In this document: in pieces, positions 17,817 through 27,147 of the stretch
How the letters are laid out: the number at the start of each line of letters is the position of its first letter
How positions within the stretch are numbered: the first letter of the stretch is position 1
DNA from: CAZSBB01 sp964605235
GTDB lineage: Bacteria; Planctomycetota; Phycisphaerae; Phycisphaerales; Phycisphaeraceae
DNA: 59,260 bases
Reading direction: 5' to 3'
NCBI GenBank assembly: GCA_964605235.1
Contig: CAZSBB010000039.1
Location: 1 to 59,260, forward strand
Translations under genes and position numbers: made by a program
The notes under the pieces: model-generated
What the model saw: the letters and a program-made list of their open reading frames with translations, nothing else
The model's database searches: none
Told to the model about the DNA's origin: nothing

Positions 17817-18731
17817 ATGTCCACCATGCTCACCTGGCGGGAATTGCAGGGATTGACGCTGACCGCCCGGCAGCTGGTGGAGGGGTTGTACGCCGGTCGG
17901 CATCTCTCGCCGCGCCCCGGGCCGGGGCTGGATTTTCACGACTATCGCCCCTACAGCCTCGGCGATGAGCCGCGCACGATTGACTGGAAACTCTACGCCC
18001 GCACCGATCGGCTGCACGTGCGTCGCCATCGGCATCTGACCGACCTGAGCGTGTACCTGCTGGTGGATGCCTCGGCGTCGATGGACTTTGCCGGGCTTGA
18101 TGCACTGGGTCAGCCGCGTGCGGACCTGCCCACCAAGCTCCGTTATGCCCTGACCGCCGCCGCCGCGCTGGCGACGCTGACCCAGCGGCAGCAGGACCGC
18201 GTGGGTGGGGCGCTGGCGTGCGGAGCGCTGATGAGCCATCAGGCGCCCACCAGCAGCGCTGCCGCGCTGACGACGTTGCTCGCCAGTTTTGCCGACGCCA
18301 CGCCCAGCCGGGGCAGCGCCAACTTGCCCCAGGTGCTGCGCGAAGGGCAACGCCGGCTGGGGCGGCGGTGTCTGATCGTGGTGCTGTCGGATTTTCTCGA
18401 TGACCTGGATGAATTGCTGGCCGCCCTGGCGCAGCTCACGCATGAACGCTTTGAAGTGGTCGCGCTGCAGGTGCTCACGCCGCAGGAATTGACCCTGGCG
18501 GGTCTGGGCGATCACGCCGCCCGTCTGTGCGATCCGGAAACGCGCCAGGAGCTGACGGCCCGACCCGCGCTGCTGGCGTCGGCATACGCCCGGGAACTGG
18601 CGGCGCATCAACATCGGCTGCGGCGCGGCTGCGAAGCGCTGCGCATCGAGCAACGGTTGTGGCGCACCGACCAGGACCTGGCGCAAATGCTGCGGGCGTG
18701 GCTGCAGCAACGAATGGATCAGACCGCATGA
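17817..18731 (+). CDS. DUF58 domain protein
   Basis: A 304-residue protein with the DUF58 signature near residues 40-65 (PGLDFHDYRPYSLGDEPRTIDWKLYART) and a von Willebrand A-like stretch with the MIDAS-type DASASMDF. DUF58 proteins normally accompany MoxR AAA+ ATPases and membrane vWA proteins in chaperone-like systems. No moxR is visible here, so the partner is elsewhere. The TGA overlaps the ATG of the next membrane-protein gene, indicating coupling. A TAAAAT box lies 9 nt before the ATG. Confidence 0.85.
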   Translation: MSTMLTWRELQGLTLTARQLVEGLYAGRHLSPRPGPGLDFHDYRPYSLGDEPRTIDWKLYARTDRLHVRRHRHLTDLSVYLLVDASASMDFAGLDALGQPRADLPTKLRYALTAAAALATLTQRQQDRVGGALACGALMSHQAPTSSAAALTTLLASFADATPSRGSANLPQVLREGQRRLGRRCLIVVLSDFLDDLDELLAALAQLTHERFEVVALQVLTPQELTLAGLGDHAARLCDPETRQELTARPALLASAYARELAAHQHRLRRGCEALRIEQRLWRTDQDLAQMLRAWLQQRMDQTA

Positions 18732-20575
18732 ACGTGCCCGTCGCGCCGGCATCCGCTGCTGACCTGCTTACCCCTTCGCGCTGGCGGCAATGGTGGGGGC
18801 CGGCGGTGGTGCTGTCGGTGCTGGCGCTCGCGCTGCTGTACGGCTGGGGGAAGTGGGTGGATGTATTCGTCGACGCCGGGCGCGAGTTTTACGTGCCGTG
18901 GCAGCTGCACGAAGGACGGCTGCTGTACCGCGAGCTGGCGTACCACCATGGGCCGATCTCCCCGGCGATCAATTATCTCTGGTTTGCGCTGTTGGGCGTC
19001 AGCGTGCGCAGCCTGGTGCTGGGCAATCTGCTGTTGCTGGGGGTGACGCTGGGTTTGCTCTGGCGGGTGCTGCGGTCGATGGGCGATGAACTGACCGCGA
19101 CCGTTGGCTGCGTGAGTTTCATTCTGCTGCAGGCGACGGGGCAGTTCACCTACATCGGCAACTACAACTGGTTGACGCCGTATTCGCACGAAGCCACGCA
19201 TGGCATGCTGCTGGCGCTGGGCGCGCTGGCGACGCTGCAGATGCGTCTGCGTCAGCCGATGGGCTGGGGTTGGCCGTTGCTGGCGGGGGTGCTGGCGGGG
19301 CTGGCGGTGCTGTGCAAAGCGGAGCTGGGCCTGGCGATAGCCGCAGCGCTGGCGGCCGGCTGGTTGGCGGGCTGGTGGATGGGGACGCTGACCTGGCGCG
19401 AGGGCCTGCTGGGCAGCGCGGGAATACTGTTGAGCTGGGCGCTGGTCTGCGGCGTGCTCGCGCTGCATCGGCCGTGGTCCCTGGCGCTGGCGGACAGCCT
19501 GGGGGCATGGCGGTACATCGGCTCGGGATTGCACAACGACGCCAGCTATTTCCAGTACTACCGCGGCCTGTCGGACTGGCGCGGGCAAACGCTGCGCCTG
19601 CTGGGGGCGAGCCTGTTCTGGCTGGCGCTGGGGCTGGCGCCGCTGCTGCCGGCGCGCGGCCGTCGGGCGGCGGCGCCGTGGCGTCCCTGGCGCGTCGCGG
19701 TGGTCGCGCTCGCGCTGGGGTTGACGGTCTGGACCATCGGCGCCCCGGCAGCACAGTATGGCGTGCTGCCGTTACCTTTGGTGCTGTTGGCACTATTCGT
19801 GATGCTGGCGCGGCTGATCTTGCGTGGGCGGCAGCGCAGCGCCAGCGCACCGGTGCTGCTGCTCATCTGGACCATCTGGGCGCTGGTTCCGCTGCTGGTG
19901 CGCATGCCGCTGTGGACCCGGATCGAGCACTATGGTTTCAGCCTGACCTTTCCCGGTTTGATGTTGCTGATCTGGCTGGGGCTGTACGCCGGCCCGCGCT
20001 GGTGGGCGGCGCGCGGGGGGGATGGACGCCTGCTGCGCTGGTCGGCACTGGCGGCGCTGGTGGGCCTGGCGAGCGTCTTCATGCAGGTTCAGCACGCCTA
20101 CTTCGCCCGCAAAACCATCGCGGTTTCCGCAGGCGCGGACCGCTTCTACAGCGACGGCCGCGGCGAGGTGATGAACGCGCTGCTCATCGGCGTGCGTGAA
20201 CACGTGAAACCCGGCGGCACGCTGGTGTGCCTGCCCGATGGCGAGATGCTCAACTTCCTGAGCCGGCGCGCCAACCCCACACCCTATGGCAACTTCGTGC
20301 CGCATCAACTGGAAATCTTCGGCGAGCAGACCATCATTGCCGCGCTGCAGCAGCACCCGCCCGATGCCGTGGTCTACATCGCCCGCGAGACGGCGGAATA
20401 TGGCCCGCGCTGGTTCGGACAGGACTATGGCCAGGCGCTGGCGCAGTGGATCAGCACGCATTACGAAGTGGTCTACCGCATCGGCGGCAGCCTGGACAAC
20501 GTGCAGCGTCCGCCCTGCTGGCTGGCGGTGCGGCGTGCTCAGTCGCCCGCTCCCGCGCCGGCCGGCGCGCCCTGA
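18728..20575 (+). CDS. Multi-spanning membrane protein, PMT/ArnT-like glycosyltransferase candidate
   Basis: A 615-residue protein with about ten to twelve hydrophobic helices and a soluble C-terminal tail of about 130 residues. The first loop after helix 1 carries DAGREFYVPWQLHEGRLLYRELAYHHGP, with the acidic residues and 'DxG/E' pattern of GT-C dolichyl-phosphate-mannose-type transferases (GT39/GT83). The start at 18,728 overlaps the DUF58 stop by 4 bp. The longer open frame from 18,527 is antisense-like sequence inside the DUF58 gene and is rejected. It probably glycosylates a lipid or protein at the periplasmic face. The donor is unknown. Confidence 0.65.
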   Translation: MNVPVAPASAADLLTPSRWRQWWGPAVVLSVLALALLYGWGKWVDVFVDAGREFYVPWQLHEGRLLYRELAYHHGPISPAINYLWFALLGVSVRSLVLGNLLLLGVTLGLLWRVLRSMGDELTATVGCVSFILLQATGQFTYIGNYNWLTPYSHEATHGMLLALGALATLQMRLRQPMGWGWPLLAGVLAGLAVLCKAELGLAIAAALAAGWLAGWWMGTLTWREGLLGSAGILLSWALVCGVLALHRPWSLALADSLGAWRYIGSGLHNDASYFQYYRGLSDWRGQTLRLLGASLFWLALGLAPLLPARGRRAAAPWRPWRVAVVALALGLTVWTIGAPAAQYGVLPLPLVLLALFVMLARLILRGRQRSASAPVLLLIWTIWALVPLLVRMPLWTRIEHYGFSLTFPGLMLLIWLGLYAGPRWWAARGGDGRLLRWSALAALVGLASVFMQVQHAYFARKTIAVSAGADRFYSDGRGEVMNALLIGVREHVKPGGTLVCLPDGEMLNFLSRRANPTPYGNFVPHQLEIFGEQTIIAALQQHPPDAVVYIARETAEYGPRWFGQDYGQALAQWISTHYEVVYRIGGSLDNVQRPPCWLAVRRAQSPAPAPAGAP

Positions 20576-22776
20576 TCCACCCAGCGCAGCAGGTTGTCGC
20601 CCAGCGCCCGCGCCGCTGCCGGGGCATAACCCAGCACGCCCCAGCGCGACACCCCCAGCAAACCGAGCGACAGGTCTTCATCGCTGAAAATCACTGCCGG
20701 CCGCTCGTCGAGGAACAATGCCGCCAGCCGTGGCTCGCGCCCCAGCGTCATGCGCACCTGGGCGTAGGTGCGCCACTGCACGGTGCGGCAGTCGTGTCCC
20801 CCGGTCAGCCCCGCGCCGCTGAGCAGCGGATGCGCGCCCTGAATGCGCACGGCAGCGCCGCCGAAGCGTTTTTCCAGTTGGCGCATCAGTTGCCGCGCGA
20901 AGCCCGCCTGGCCGCCGACGGTTTCCACCAGCAGCACGCCGCCGGCGCGGGCGTAGCGTTCGAGCGTCTCCAGCTCGGCGTCGTTGAAGTCATACGGCTG
21001 CACCCCTGCCAGATGCGCCAGCGGCAGGTCGGGCGTCAGGTCCAGCAGATCGATCGCGGGGGTGAGCAGGCGCACGCCGTCGCGCGCCAGCCAGGTGCTG
21101 CCGAGCACCTGCCAGGCGCGGGGTTCGATCAAGGGCAGCGCGCCATAGCGCACGCGCGCGAGCACCATGGAGCGCTGGCTGTCGGCAAACGCGGGGGTCG
21201 TGGGCGGTTCGACGAGGCGCGGCGGCAGTCGGCCGCGTTCGGTCAGCAGCGCCCACAGGTTGACCGACAACTGCTGCGCTGCCGTGGCGTCGCCCAGCGG
21301 CTGCGCCTGCCATTGGTAGCTCCAATCGCGCTCCGCCAGCAGCAGCAGTTCGCGGGCGCCGTTGGACACCGCCTGCACATCCTCCTGGCTGCGCACGCTC
21401 AGTTGATGCAGCGCGGTGTACAGTTCATGCTCGCGCGGCAAGGTCTGCAGGGGCCATTGGGGGAACAGCCGCTGCGCCAGCGTTTCGATGCTTTGCCGAA
21501 AGCGGCCCGAGCCGCGCACCGGCGCCGCCACCAGCGTGCCGCCCAGTTCCAGGTACTGCCGCAGCCGATATTCCTGATCCAGCGTCAGCACCAGCGGGCG
21601 ATCGCCGCTGACATACAGCACCGGCGTCCGGCGCCAGGCGTCCAGGGCGTCGTCCACATCCGCGCGTTGCCATTGGTAGCTGGTTTCGCTCAGGTCGCTC
21701 AGCCGGCGGGTCAGCCAGTACAGGTCATCCGGCCGCAGATCGGGCAGGTCCCGGCTGTTGAGTTTGGTGATCCACAGCGGCGCTCGCCCGCGCGCCAGGA
21801 AGAGCAGCGCCAAAGCGCTTTGCACCTCGTTGCCGCCCAGCGACAGCGCGGGAACGGGACTGTTCGGCACGGCGCTCAGGCGCGCCAGCAGATCGCGCGC
21901 CCCGGCGCGATACCAGTCCTGCCCGTTGAGCTGGGCGTAGCCGGCGGCGAGCATGGCGCGCTCGAGGGCGAACAGGTAATAGCAATCCCAATCGGCGCTG
22001 CCGGCCACATTGCCCGCGCCCTGAAAGCGGATGTTGAGCCAGCCATGTCCGCCGGTGATCAATTCCTGCAACGGCTCGGCGGGGGTGTCCAGCCGGCGGT
22101 TGGTCTGCTGCTGCACGAAGAACATCAGGCTCAGCCCGGCGGCGGTCATGCTGGCGGTGGGCAGGTCGTTGGCGGTGTAACCCCAGCCCCCGCTGGCGTG
22201 CTGCATGCCGGCAAAGGCGTTCTGCACCTGACGCCAGAACGAGGGCGGCACGGGAAAGCCGCGCTGCGCCGCTTCCCACAAACCCAGGACGCCAAAGTGC
22301 GTGGTGCTGTTGTTGGGGCTGATGCCGGTGGTGTAGCCGAACTGGCCATCGAGTTGGCGCGACAGCAGCCACTGGGCGTCCTGCTCGAGAAACGGCAGGA
22401 AGTTGTCGGGCAACTGGCTCCACACCAGCAGGCGACAGCCGGCCGCATACACGCTTTGTGGGCGCGTGCGCTGCAGATAGGTCACCGCCTGACGCAGACG
22501 CGGCTGCTGGTAACTCTCCCCGGCCGCCAGCAGCGCCGCCAGCATGAGCGCGGTGTCCCCGCCGCGGTGGACGGAGTTTTCATACTCGCCCTGCCCCAGT
22601 CGCCCGGTGCGCTGATCCTGATGCTGCAGCAGGAAGGCGGTGAGCCCCTTCATGGCGGTCTGTATGTCGTGGTCCGTCTGGCCATGCGTCGGCGCAGCCG
22701 CAGCGCCCAGCGCCAGCAGGCACAGCAGGGCGACAGTGAAGCGGTGCGGGTACAGCGGCAGGGAATGGCGAGCCAT
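20539..22776 (-). CDS. DUF4159 protein with terpene-cyclase-like toroid domain
   Basis: A 745-residue exported protein with a signal peptide (LLCLLALGAAAAPTHGQ). Residues about 35-400 form an alpha/alpha-toroid of the squalene-cyclase/prenyltransferase type, with repeats such as ASGGWGYTANDLPTASMTAAGLS and GDTALMLAALLAAGE. Residues about 500-745 match DUF4159 (RVRYGALPLIEPRAW, LAGVQPYDFNDAELETLERYARAGGVLLVE). This architecture is common in planctomycetes beside DUF58/MoxR and BatA-like genes, so the neighbouring DUF58 gene is meaningful. The 3' end overlaps the convergent membrane-protein gene by 37 bp. The function is not established. Confidence 0.75.
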   Translation of the reverse strand: MARHSLPLYPHRFTVALLCLLALGAAAAPTHGQTDHDIQTAMKGLTAFLLQHQDQRTGRLGQGEYENSVHRGGDTALMLAALLAAGESYQQPRLRQAVTYLQRTRPQSVYAAGCRLLVWSQLPDNFLPFLEQDAQWLLSRQLDGQFGYTTGISPNNSTTHFGVLGLWEAAQRGFPVPPSFWRQVQNAFAGMQHASGGWGYTANDLPTASMTAAGLSLMFFVQQQTNRRLDTPAEPLQELITGGHGWLNIRFQGAGNVAGSADWDCYYLFALERAMLAAGYAQLNGQDWYRAGARDLLARLSAVPNSPVPALSLGGNEVQSALALLFLARGRAPLWITKLNSRDLPDLRPDDLYWLTRRLSDLSETSYQWQRADVDDALDAWRRTPVLYVSGDRPLVLTLDQEYRLRQYLELGGTLVAAPVRGSGRFRQSIETLAQRLFPQWPLQTLPREHELYTALHQLSVRSQEDVQAVSNGARELLLLAERDWSYQWQAQPLGDATAAQQLSVNLWALLTERGRLPPRLVEPPTTPAFADSQRSMVLARVRYGALPLIEPRAWQVLGSTWLARDGVRLLTPAIDLLDLTPDLPLAHLAGVQPYDFNDAELETLERYARAGGVLLVETVGGQAGFARQLMRQLEKRFGGAAVRIQGAHPLLSGAGLTGGHDCRTVQWRTYAQVRMTLGREPRLAALFLDERPAVIFSDEDLSLGLLGVSRWGVLGYAPAAARALGDNLLRWVDQGAPAGAGAGD

Positions 22777-22837
22777 GCAGGTGCGCTCAATATGCCACAG
22801 CGGTGTCGGCGGGGGAAGTGAAAAACGTGTGGGCGTG

Positions 22838-23689
22838 TCAGCCGCGTCGTTGCCGGGCGCGGTAGGCGCTGGGTGTCAGGTGATAGTGGCTGCGGAACAC
22901 CTTGGTGAAGTAATGGCTGTCGCGGAAGCCGGTGTGCGCCGCCACGGCCTTGATCGGTTCATTGGTTTGCGCCAGCAGGTGGGCAGCTTTTTCCATCCGC
23001 AGGCGCGTCAGGTAGGTGGAGAGGGTGAACCCGCTTTCGCTGCTGAACACCCGCGACAGATAGGACGGGCTCACATCCACCTCGGCGGCGATGTCTTCGA
23101 GACTCACCGGCTGATGGCACAGGCGGGCGATCGCCTGCTTGGCGTGGACCATGATCTCCAGCCGGCGCTGCCGCTGCTGAGCGGATTCATCCTGGGCGGC
23201 GCTTGGCTGCTGCTGCGCGTCGCGCGCCAGGCGACAGAGTATTTCCGCCAGGTGCAGCCCCAGCAGCGGCGGTTGCCAGTCGCCCTCGCATTGGTACTCG
23301 GCAAACAGCTCATCGAAGCGCGGGCCGAGCACCGCGCTGGACCCGCCGCGGTTGCCCGCCAGTTGCTCGGGGGTGAACTGCTGGAGCAAGGCGCGTTCGC
23401 CCGCCCAGCGGAACTGCACGAGATACACCTCGAACACGGAGCCGGGGGGGAACACATCCCGATGCGGCACGCCGGCGGGGGTGTACAGCGTGTCGCCTTC
23501 CCGGCCGGTGATGCTGTAGGTCGGGGTTTCGATCCGCACCGAGCCGCGCAGGACATGGAGCAATTCGCTGGACTGGTCGACGTGCTGCTGCTGGGCCCAG
23601 ATGGGGTCGAAGATGGAGCGACCCATTTGCAGCACCTGGGGCAAGGGGCCTTCAAACAGCGGCAGGTTGGGCGTAGCGGCAGACGCCAT
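22838..23689 (-). CDS. AraC family transcriptional regulator
   Basis: A 283-residue regulator. The N-terminal cupin-like sensor (VDQSSELLHVLRGSVRIETP, PAGVPHRDVFPPG) is joined to a C-terminal double helix-turn-helix (VSLEDIAAEVDVSPSYLSRVFSSE and IKAVAAHTGFRDSHYFTKVFRSHY, ending LTPSAYRARQ). It lies 18 bp after the glycosidase-like gene at 23,708-25,141 and downstream of a PhyH gene on the same strand, so the three probably form one regulated unit. It resembles the AraC/PhyH pairing at the left end of the window. Confidence 0.88.
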   Translation of the reverse strand: MASAATPNLPLFEGPLPQVLQMGRSIFDPIWAQQQHVDQSSELLHVLRGSVRIETPTYSITGREGDTLYTPAGVPHRDVFPPGSVFEVYLVQFRWAGERALLQQFTPEQLAGNRGGSSAVLGPRFDELFAEYQCEGDWQPPLLGLHLAEILCRLARDAQQQPSAAQDESAQQRQRRLEIMVHAKQAIARLCHQPVSLEDIAAEVDVSPSYLSRVFSSESGFTLSTYLTRLRMEKAAHLLAQTNEPIKAVAAHTGFRDSHYFTKVFRSHYHLTPSAYRARQRRG

Positions 23690-23707
23690 GCGTGGTGCAT
23701 TCCGGGT

Positions 23708-25141
23708 TCAGGCTGTCGGGTCGTACCAGCGGCGTTCCATCGGCATGCCCAGGAAACTGCTGGAGCGGAACTCCCAGTAGCGCGCCCATTGTTCGGGGGT
23801 CGCACTGCCGATGCTCCACAGGTCGCAGTGCTGCGCCTGCACGCGCAGGCGCAGGTGGCGGCCGGTGACATCAGCGCGGGGCTTGCGACTGGTCCAGCAG
23901 AGTTCGTGGTCGGTGCGATCGCCGGTGAGGGGTTGGCAGGCGCGCAGCTCCCAGCCGGGCAGCGGCTGGCCGGCTTCATCGGTGATCTCGGCGCGCAGCG
24001 AGCCGCCCTTGGCGATGCGGGCATTGACGAAGAAGCGGTCGCAGCCGGTCCACACCGGGCGGGTCAGCAGCTGCGCGGGCGAAGCGCCGGCGCGCAGGGC
24101 GACGAAGCGGTCGGGGCGCATGCTCGCCATGCCGACGCCGCAGCGGTGGGGCAGCTTGTCGTCACTTTTGCCCCAGGGATGGGCGACGCGGAAGCCGGCG
24201 AAATAGCAGCGGATTTCGTCGGGCAGATAGACGAGTGAGCTGGTCGCCTGCACCATGCCCCAGTTCCACGCGCCGGTTTTGCCGCGGGCGATCCAGTCTT
24301 CGCGCGGCGCAGCGCGATGCCAGGCGCAGCCGCTGCGGGCGTACGCCAGTTCAGTCTGCTGGTGGCCGTGCATTTTGTGGAAGCCCATGTCGTCGGGCAT
24401 GGTGTCGTAGCGCCAGAGGGTGCCTAGCTCATAGGGGCCGTAGGGCGTGCTGCCCAGGCCGTAGAACTGGGTCTGCGGGTCGTCGCGGTGGTCGGGTTCG
24501 AACACCAGACGCGGCTCGGACCAGTGCAGGAAATCCCACGACTCGCTGCGGCCCACGCGCCGATCGCCGAACTGGGCGCGGTGGTAGGCGACATAGCGGC
24601 CGTCGGCGGCGCGGTGGAGACTCATGGGCGAGTCCGGGTTGGTGCCGATGAGCGGACAGATGGGCAGGTCGATCCAGTGGATGCCGTCGCCGCTGCGGAA
24701 GCCGCTGATCTTGCCCGACGGATCGCTGCCGGAGAGGAGCTTGTAGCGCCAGTCGGGGCGCGGCTCACAGGCGTCGTAGTACACACAGGCGCCATGGGCG
24801 GCGGCATCAAACACCAGATGCGTGCGTTTGCCCGCCACCCGGACGATGTCCAGCTCCGGCCGGCGCCAGGTCAGGCCGTCGTCGCTTTCCAGGTACGCCA
24901 GCGCCAGTTGCTTAGGCTGCTTTTTGCGGCGCACCGGCTTGTTGCAGGTGTACCACATCTGCCAACGGTTTTCGTCAGCACGATGGATCACTGAGCCATA
25001 GGTGGTGATGAGGTTGCCCTCGGCGGGATGGTCGGACACCACCAGCGGATTGCGGCGGTCCACCCGTGGGGGCGTCAGCCGGCGGGCAAACCCGGGGCAA
25101 CGTTCCAGATCACGGTAGTCGAAAAACAGCAGCTTGAGCAT
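23708..25141 (-). CDS. Five-bladed beta-propeller glycosidase-like protein (GH32/43/130-like)
   Basis: A 477-residue protein without a signal peptide. Its pattern is that of beta-propeller glycosidases: GSVIHRADENRWQMWYTC, LALAYLESDDGLTWRRPELDI, FRSGDGIHWIDLP, GRSESWDFLHW. These are repeated 'W...Y..S.DGlxW' blade motifs. A C-terminal beta-sandwich follows (GGSLRAEITDEAGQPLPGWE, HLRLRVQAQHCDLWSI). The catalytic acids cannot be fixed from sequence alone. It lies between a PhyH oxygenase and an AraC regulator, suggesting intracellular processing of an oxidised or decorated saccharide. An alternative is a non-catalytic propeller. Confidence 0.6.
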   Translation of the reverse strand: MLKLLFFDYRDLERCPGFARRLTPPRVDRRNPLVVSDHPAEGNLITTYGSVIHRADENRWQMWYTCNKPVRRKKQPKQLALAYLESDDGLTWRRPELDIVRVAGKRTHLVFDAAAHGACVYYDACEPRPDWRYKLLSGSDPSGKISGFRSGDGIHWIDLPICPLIGTNPDSPMSLHRAADGRYVAYHRAQFGDRRVGRSESWDFLHWSEPRLVFEPDHRDDPQTQFYGLGSTPYGPYELGTLWRYDTMPDDMGFHKMHGHQQTELAYARSGCAWHRAAPREDWIARGKTGAWNWGMVQATSSLVYLPDEIRCYFAGFRVAHPWGKSDDKLPHRCGVGMASMRPDRFVALRAGASPAQLLTRPVWTGCDRFFVNARIAKGGSLRAEITDEAGQPLPGWELRACQPLTGDRTDHELCWTSRKPRADVTGRHLRLRVQAQHCDLWSIGSATPEQWARYWEFRSSSFLGMPMERRWYDPTA

Positions 25142-25247
25142 GACGGAGCGTATGGTAACGCACCCCGCGCTGCGTAGCTGCCCCCGGAAGTCCTGTGCGG
25201 CCGTGGTGTGGATTTACCCAGACGAAGCGGGAAACTCCACGCGGTGT

Positions 25248-26237
25248 TCACGACCCGGCGGGTTTGCCGGCGTCGGCGTTGGGATTGGGTTGCGCGGGCT
25301 TGGCGCCCAGGTCCGGCTTGATCGCCTTGCACATGCGCATGTGCGCTTCCTGCGGGCACGCTTCCACGCCTTTCCAGGCATAGGGATCGATCCCCGCCAC
25401 CGGCACGATCCGGCGGGAATCCGCGCGGGCTGCGCCGTCGTTGGTGGTCGGGTCCTTGGCGAACCACGGCAGCAAGGACCAGGCGTTCATGTAATGATTG
25501 ACCAGCACCCGGCGGTAAATGTTGCTGCGGTTCTTGCGCGAGCGATGCAGCAGATAGCCGTTGAAGAACACCACCGCGCCGGCCTTGACTTCCACGGGCA
25601 CTTCCTGGGATTCGTCGAAGCCGAAGCTTTCGGGGGCGAAGTCGAACTCGTCTTCGTTGCCGTGCGGGCGCTGGGGGTACAGGTAGCCGGATTGTTGGGA
25701 GCCGGGGATGACCCACAGGCAGCCGTTTTCGATGGTGGCGTCGTCAACGGCGATCCACGCGCCGATCAGCGAGCGGTCGCGGGTGGGGATGTAGATTTCA
25801 TCCTGATGCCACGCCTGGCCCTGGAACTGGGGCGGTTTGACGAAGTACATCGACTGCATGCATTTGACGCTGCCATCCCAGTAAGGCAGGTGGGCGCCGG
25901 CGAGCTGGCTGAGCATGCCGCAGATTTTCGGATGCTTGACATACTTCATCGCCGTGGCGCTGACGTAGTGCAGTTGGTGGATGCAGAGGATGCGGGCGAG
26001 CACCTGCTGGTCGGTGGCGTCGGCGGGCAGGGGGTCGAGGTTGGCGATCTTGTACTGCCCCCGGGCGGCGCGCAGGGCGTCTTCCTTGAGTTCCGCCAAC
26101 TCGGCGGGGGTGATCAGGTTGTGGGCGATGTGGAAGCCGTCGCGCACGAAATCCTGCACCTGTTGGGCGCTCAGCGGTTGGGGCAAATCAATGCGATTGG
26201 CGGTGACGGGGGCAGTATCCACAGTGGCGGTGGTCAT
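25248..26237 (-). CDS. Phytanoyl-CoA dioxygenase (PhyH) family protein
   Basis: A 329-residue Fe(II)/2-oxoglutarate oxygenase. The iron site is HQD in GQAWHQDEIYIPTRD. WIAVDDATIENGCLWVIPGSQ and the distal LLHRSRKNRSNIYRRVLVNHY complete the family pattern. The start at 26,237 has an AGGAAC ribosome-binding site 7 nt upstream; the ATG seven codons earlier (26,258) does not. It is followed by a propeller glycosidase-like gene and an AraC regulator on the same strand, forming a probable three-gene unit. It is longer than the other two PhyH paralogues, with an acidic insertion around GNEDEFDFAPESFGFDE. Confidence 0.88.
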   Translation of the reverse strand: MTTATVDTAPVTANRIDLPQPLSAQQVQDFVRDGFHIAHNLITPAELAELKEDALRAARGQYKIANLDPLPADATDQQVLARILCIHQLHYVSATAMKYVKHPKICGMLSQLAGAHLPYWDGSVKCMQSMYFVKPPQFQGQAWHQDEIYIPTRDRSLIGAWIAVDDATIENGCLWVIPGSQQSGYLYPQRPHGNEDEFDFAPESFGFDESQEVPVEVKAGAVVFFNGYLLHRSRKNRSNIYRRVLVNHYMNAWSLLPWFAKDPTTNDGAARADSRRIVPVAGIDPYAWKGVEACPQEAHMRMCKAIKPDLGAKPAQPNPNADAGKPAGS

Positions 26238-26415
26238 GGCGGGGGTTCCTGACGGCATGGGAGTTCAAGGCGGTGAACGAACCGGAGAATTATGCCCGTT
26301 GCGGAGTGGCGGACAATGGATAGGGTTGGCGATTCATTGTCTGGAATTGACCTGGGGGGGCGGTGTGGGGAGGCAAGCGGTGGAAATCCAGGGCCAGCAC
26401 ATATGGCGCTGGTTC

Positions 26416-26505
26416 AACGAGCCCCGCGCGTGAGCAAGGGGATGCGGCGGAGCCGCAGGGGTATGGCGCCGGGAAAGCAACCCCTCCCTGACGGTCGGGG
26501 CTCGT
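26416..26505. repeat. 90-bp palindromic repeat, family A
   Basis: Starts AACGAGCCCCGCGCGTGAGC and ends CTGACGGTCGGGGCTCGT. The centre is GCGGAGCCGC. It is preceded by TGGCGCTGG. Related copies are at 31,015-31,103, 33,956-34,046 and 35,288-35,732. About 36 bp following it are also shared with the 35.7-kb copy. Confidence 0.85.
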
Positions 26506-26641
26506 CCAGAACGGGTTAATCATCCATATGCGTTTGCCCTCGGGGGAAATCGAGGTGAACGGCAAACCCATCGCCAGCGTGGGCTTTTTCCGGTAGGCTG
26601 TGCCCGGGATTTGCACGCGTTGAATGGAGGCGCCGTCGCTC

Positions 26642-27145
26642 ATGCATCCGAAGTTGTCACCGGAGCAGATTCGTGCCGGAGTTGGGGCCGCGCTGGGGCG
26701 GGTGCCCTCGGGGTTGTTCGTGTTGACCGCCCGGCACGAGGACCGCGCGGCGGGCATGCTCGCCAGTTGGGTGCAGCAGGTGTGCTTTGAGCCGCCGATG
26801 GTGTCGGTCGCCGTCGCCAAGGGCCGGGTCATCATGCCGCTGATCAGCGAGTCGCACCGCTTTGGCATCTGCCAGTTGCCAGTGGGCGAGAAGATCGTGG
26901 TGCGCAAATTCGCCGGCGGCACCGAAGCCGGCGAGGACCCGTTCCTGGGTCTGGAGATGCGCCACGACACGCTCACCCATGTGCCCATTCTCGCCAACGT
27001 GCTCAGCTATCTCGAGTGCGAGGTCAAGTGCCATGTGGATGTCGAGGGCGATCACGACCTGTTCGTGGGCACCGTGCTCAACGGCCAGGTGCTCGGTGAC
27101 GCCGAGCCGTGGGTCCACCTGCGTAAAGACGGATTCAAGTACTGA
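26642..27145 (+). CDS. Flavin reductase-like, FMN-binding split-barrel protein
   Basis: A 167-residue flavin reductase domain protein that would bind FMN and reduce it, or use it to reduce a partner. Family features are ALGRVPSGLFVLTAR, GMLASWVQQVCFEPPMVSVAVAKGR and YLECEVKCHVDVEGDHDLFVGTVL. A GGAGG motif at 26,626-26,630 is correctly placed for the ATG at 26,642, not for the ATG at 26,624 which overlaps it. The stop is 2 bp before the next start, so it is translationally coupled to the siroheme-decarboxylase-like gene. The pair may work together on a tetrapyrrole or redox partner; this is inference. Confidence 0.85.
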   Translation: MHPKLSPEQIRAGVGAALGRVPSGLFVLTARHEDRAAGMLASWVQQVCFEPPMVSVAVAKGRVIMPLISESHRFGICQLPVGEKIVVRKFAGGTEAGEDPFLGLEMRHDTLTHVPILANVLSYLECEVKCHVDVEGDHDLFVGTVLNGQVLGDAEPWVHLRKDGFKY

Positions 27146-27147
27146 AC

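Noticed and set aside
17712..18752. N-terminal extension of the URO-D gene to a 682-residue protein
   Set aside because: The extension is antisense to the DUF58 gene and is Gln/Arg-rich junk. The URO-D family start is at 17,711.
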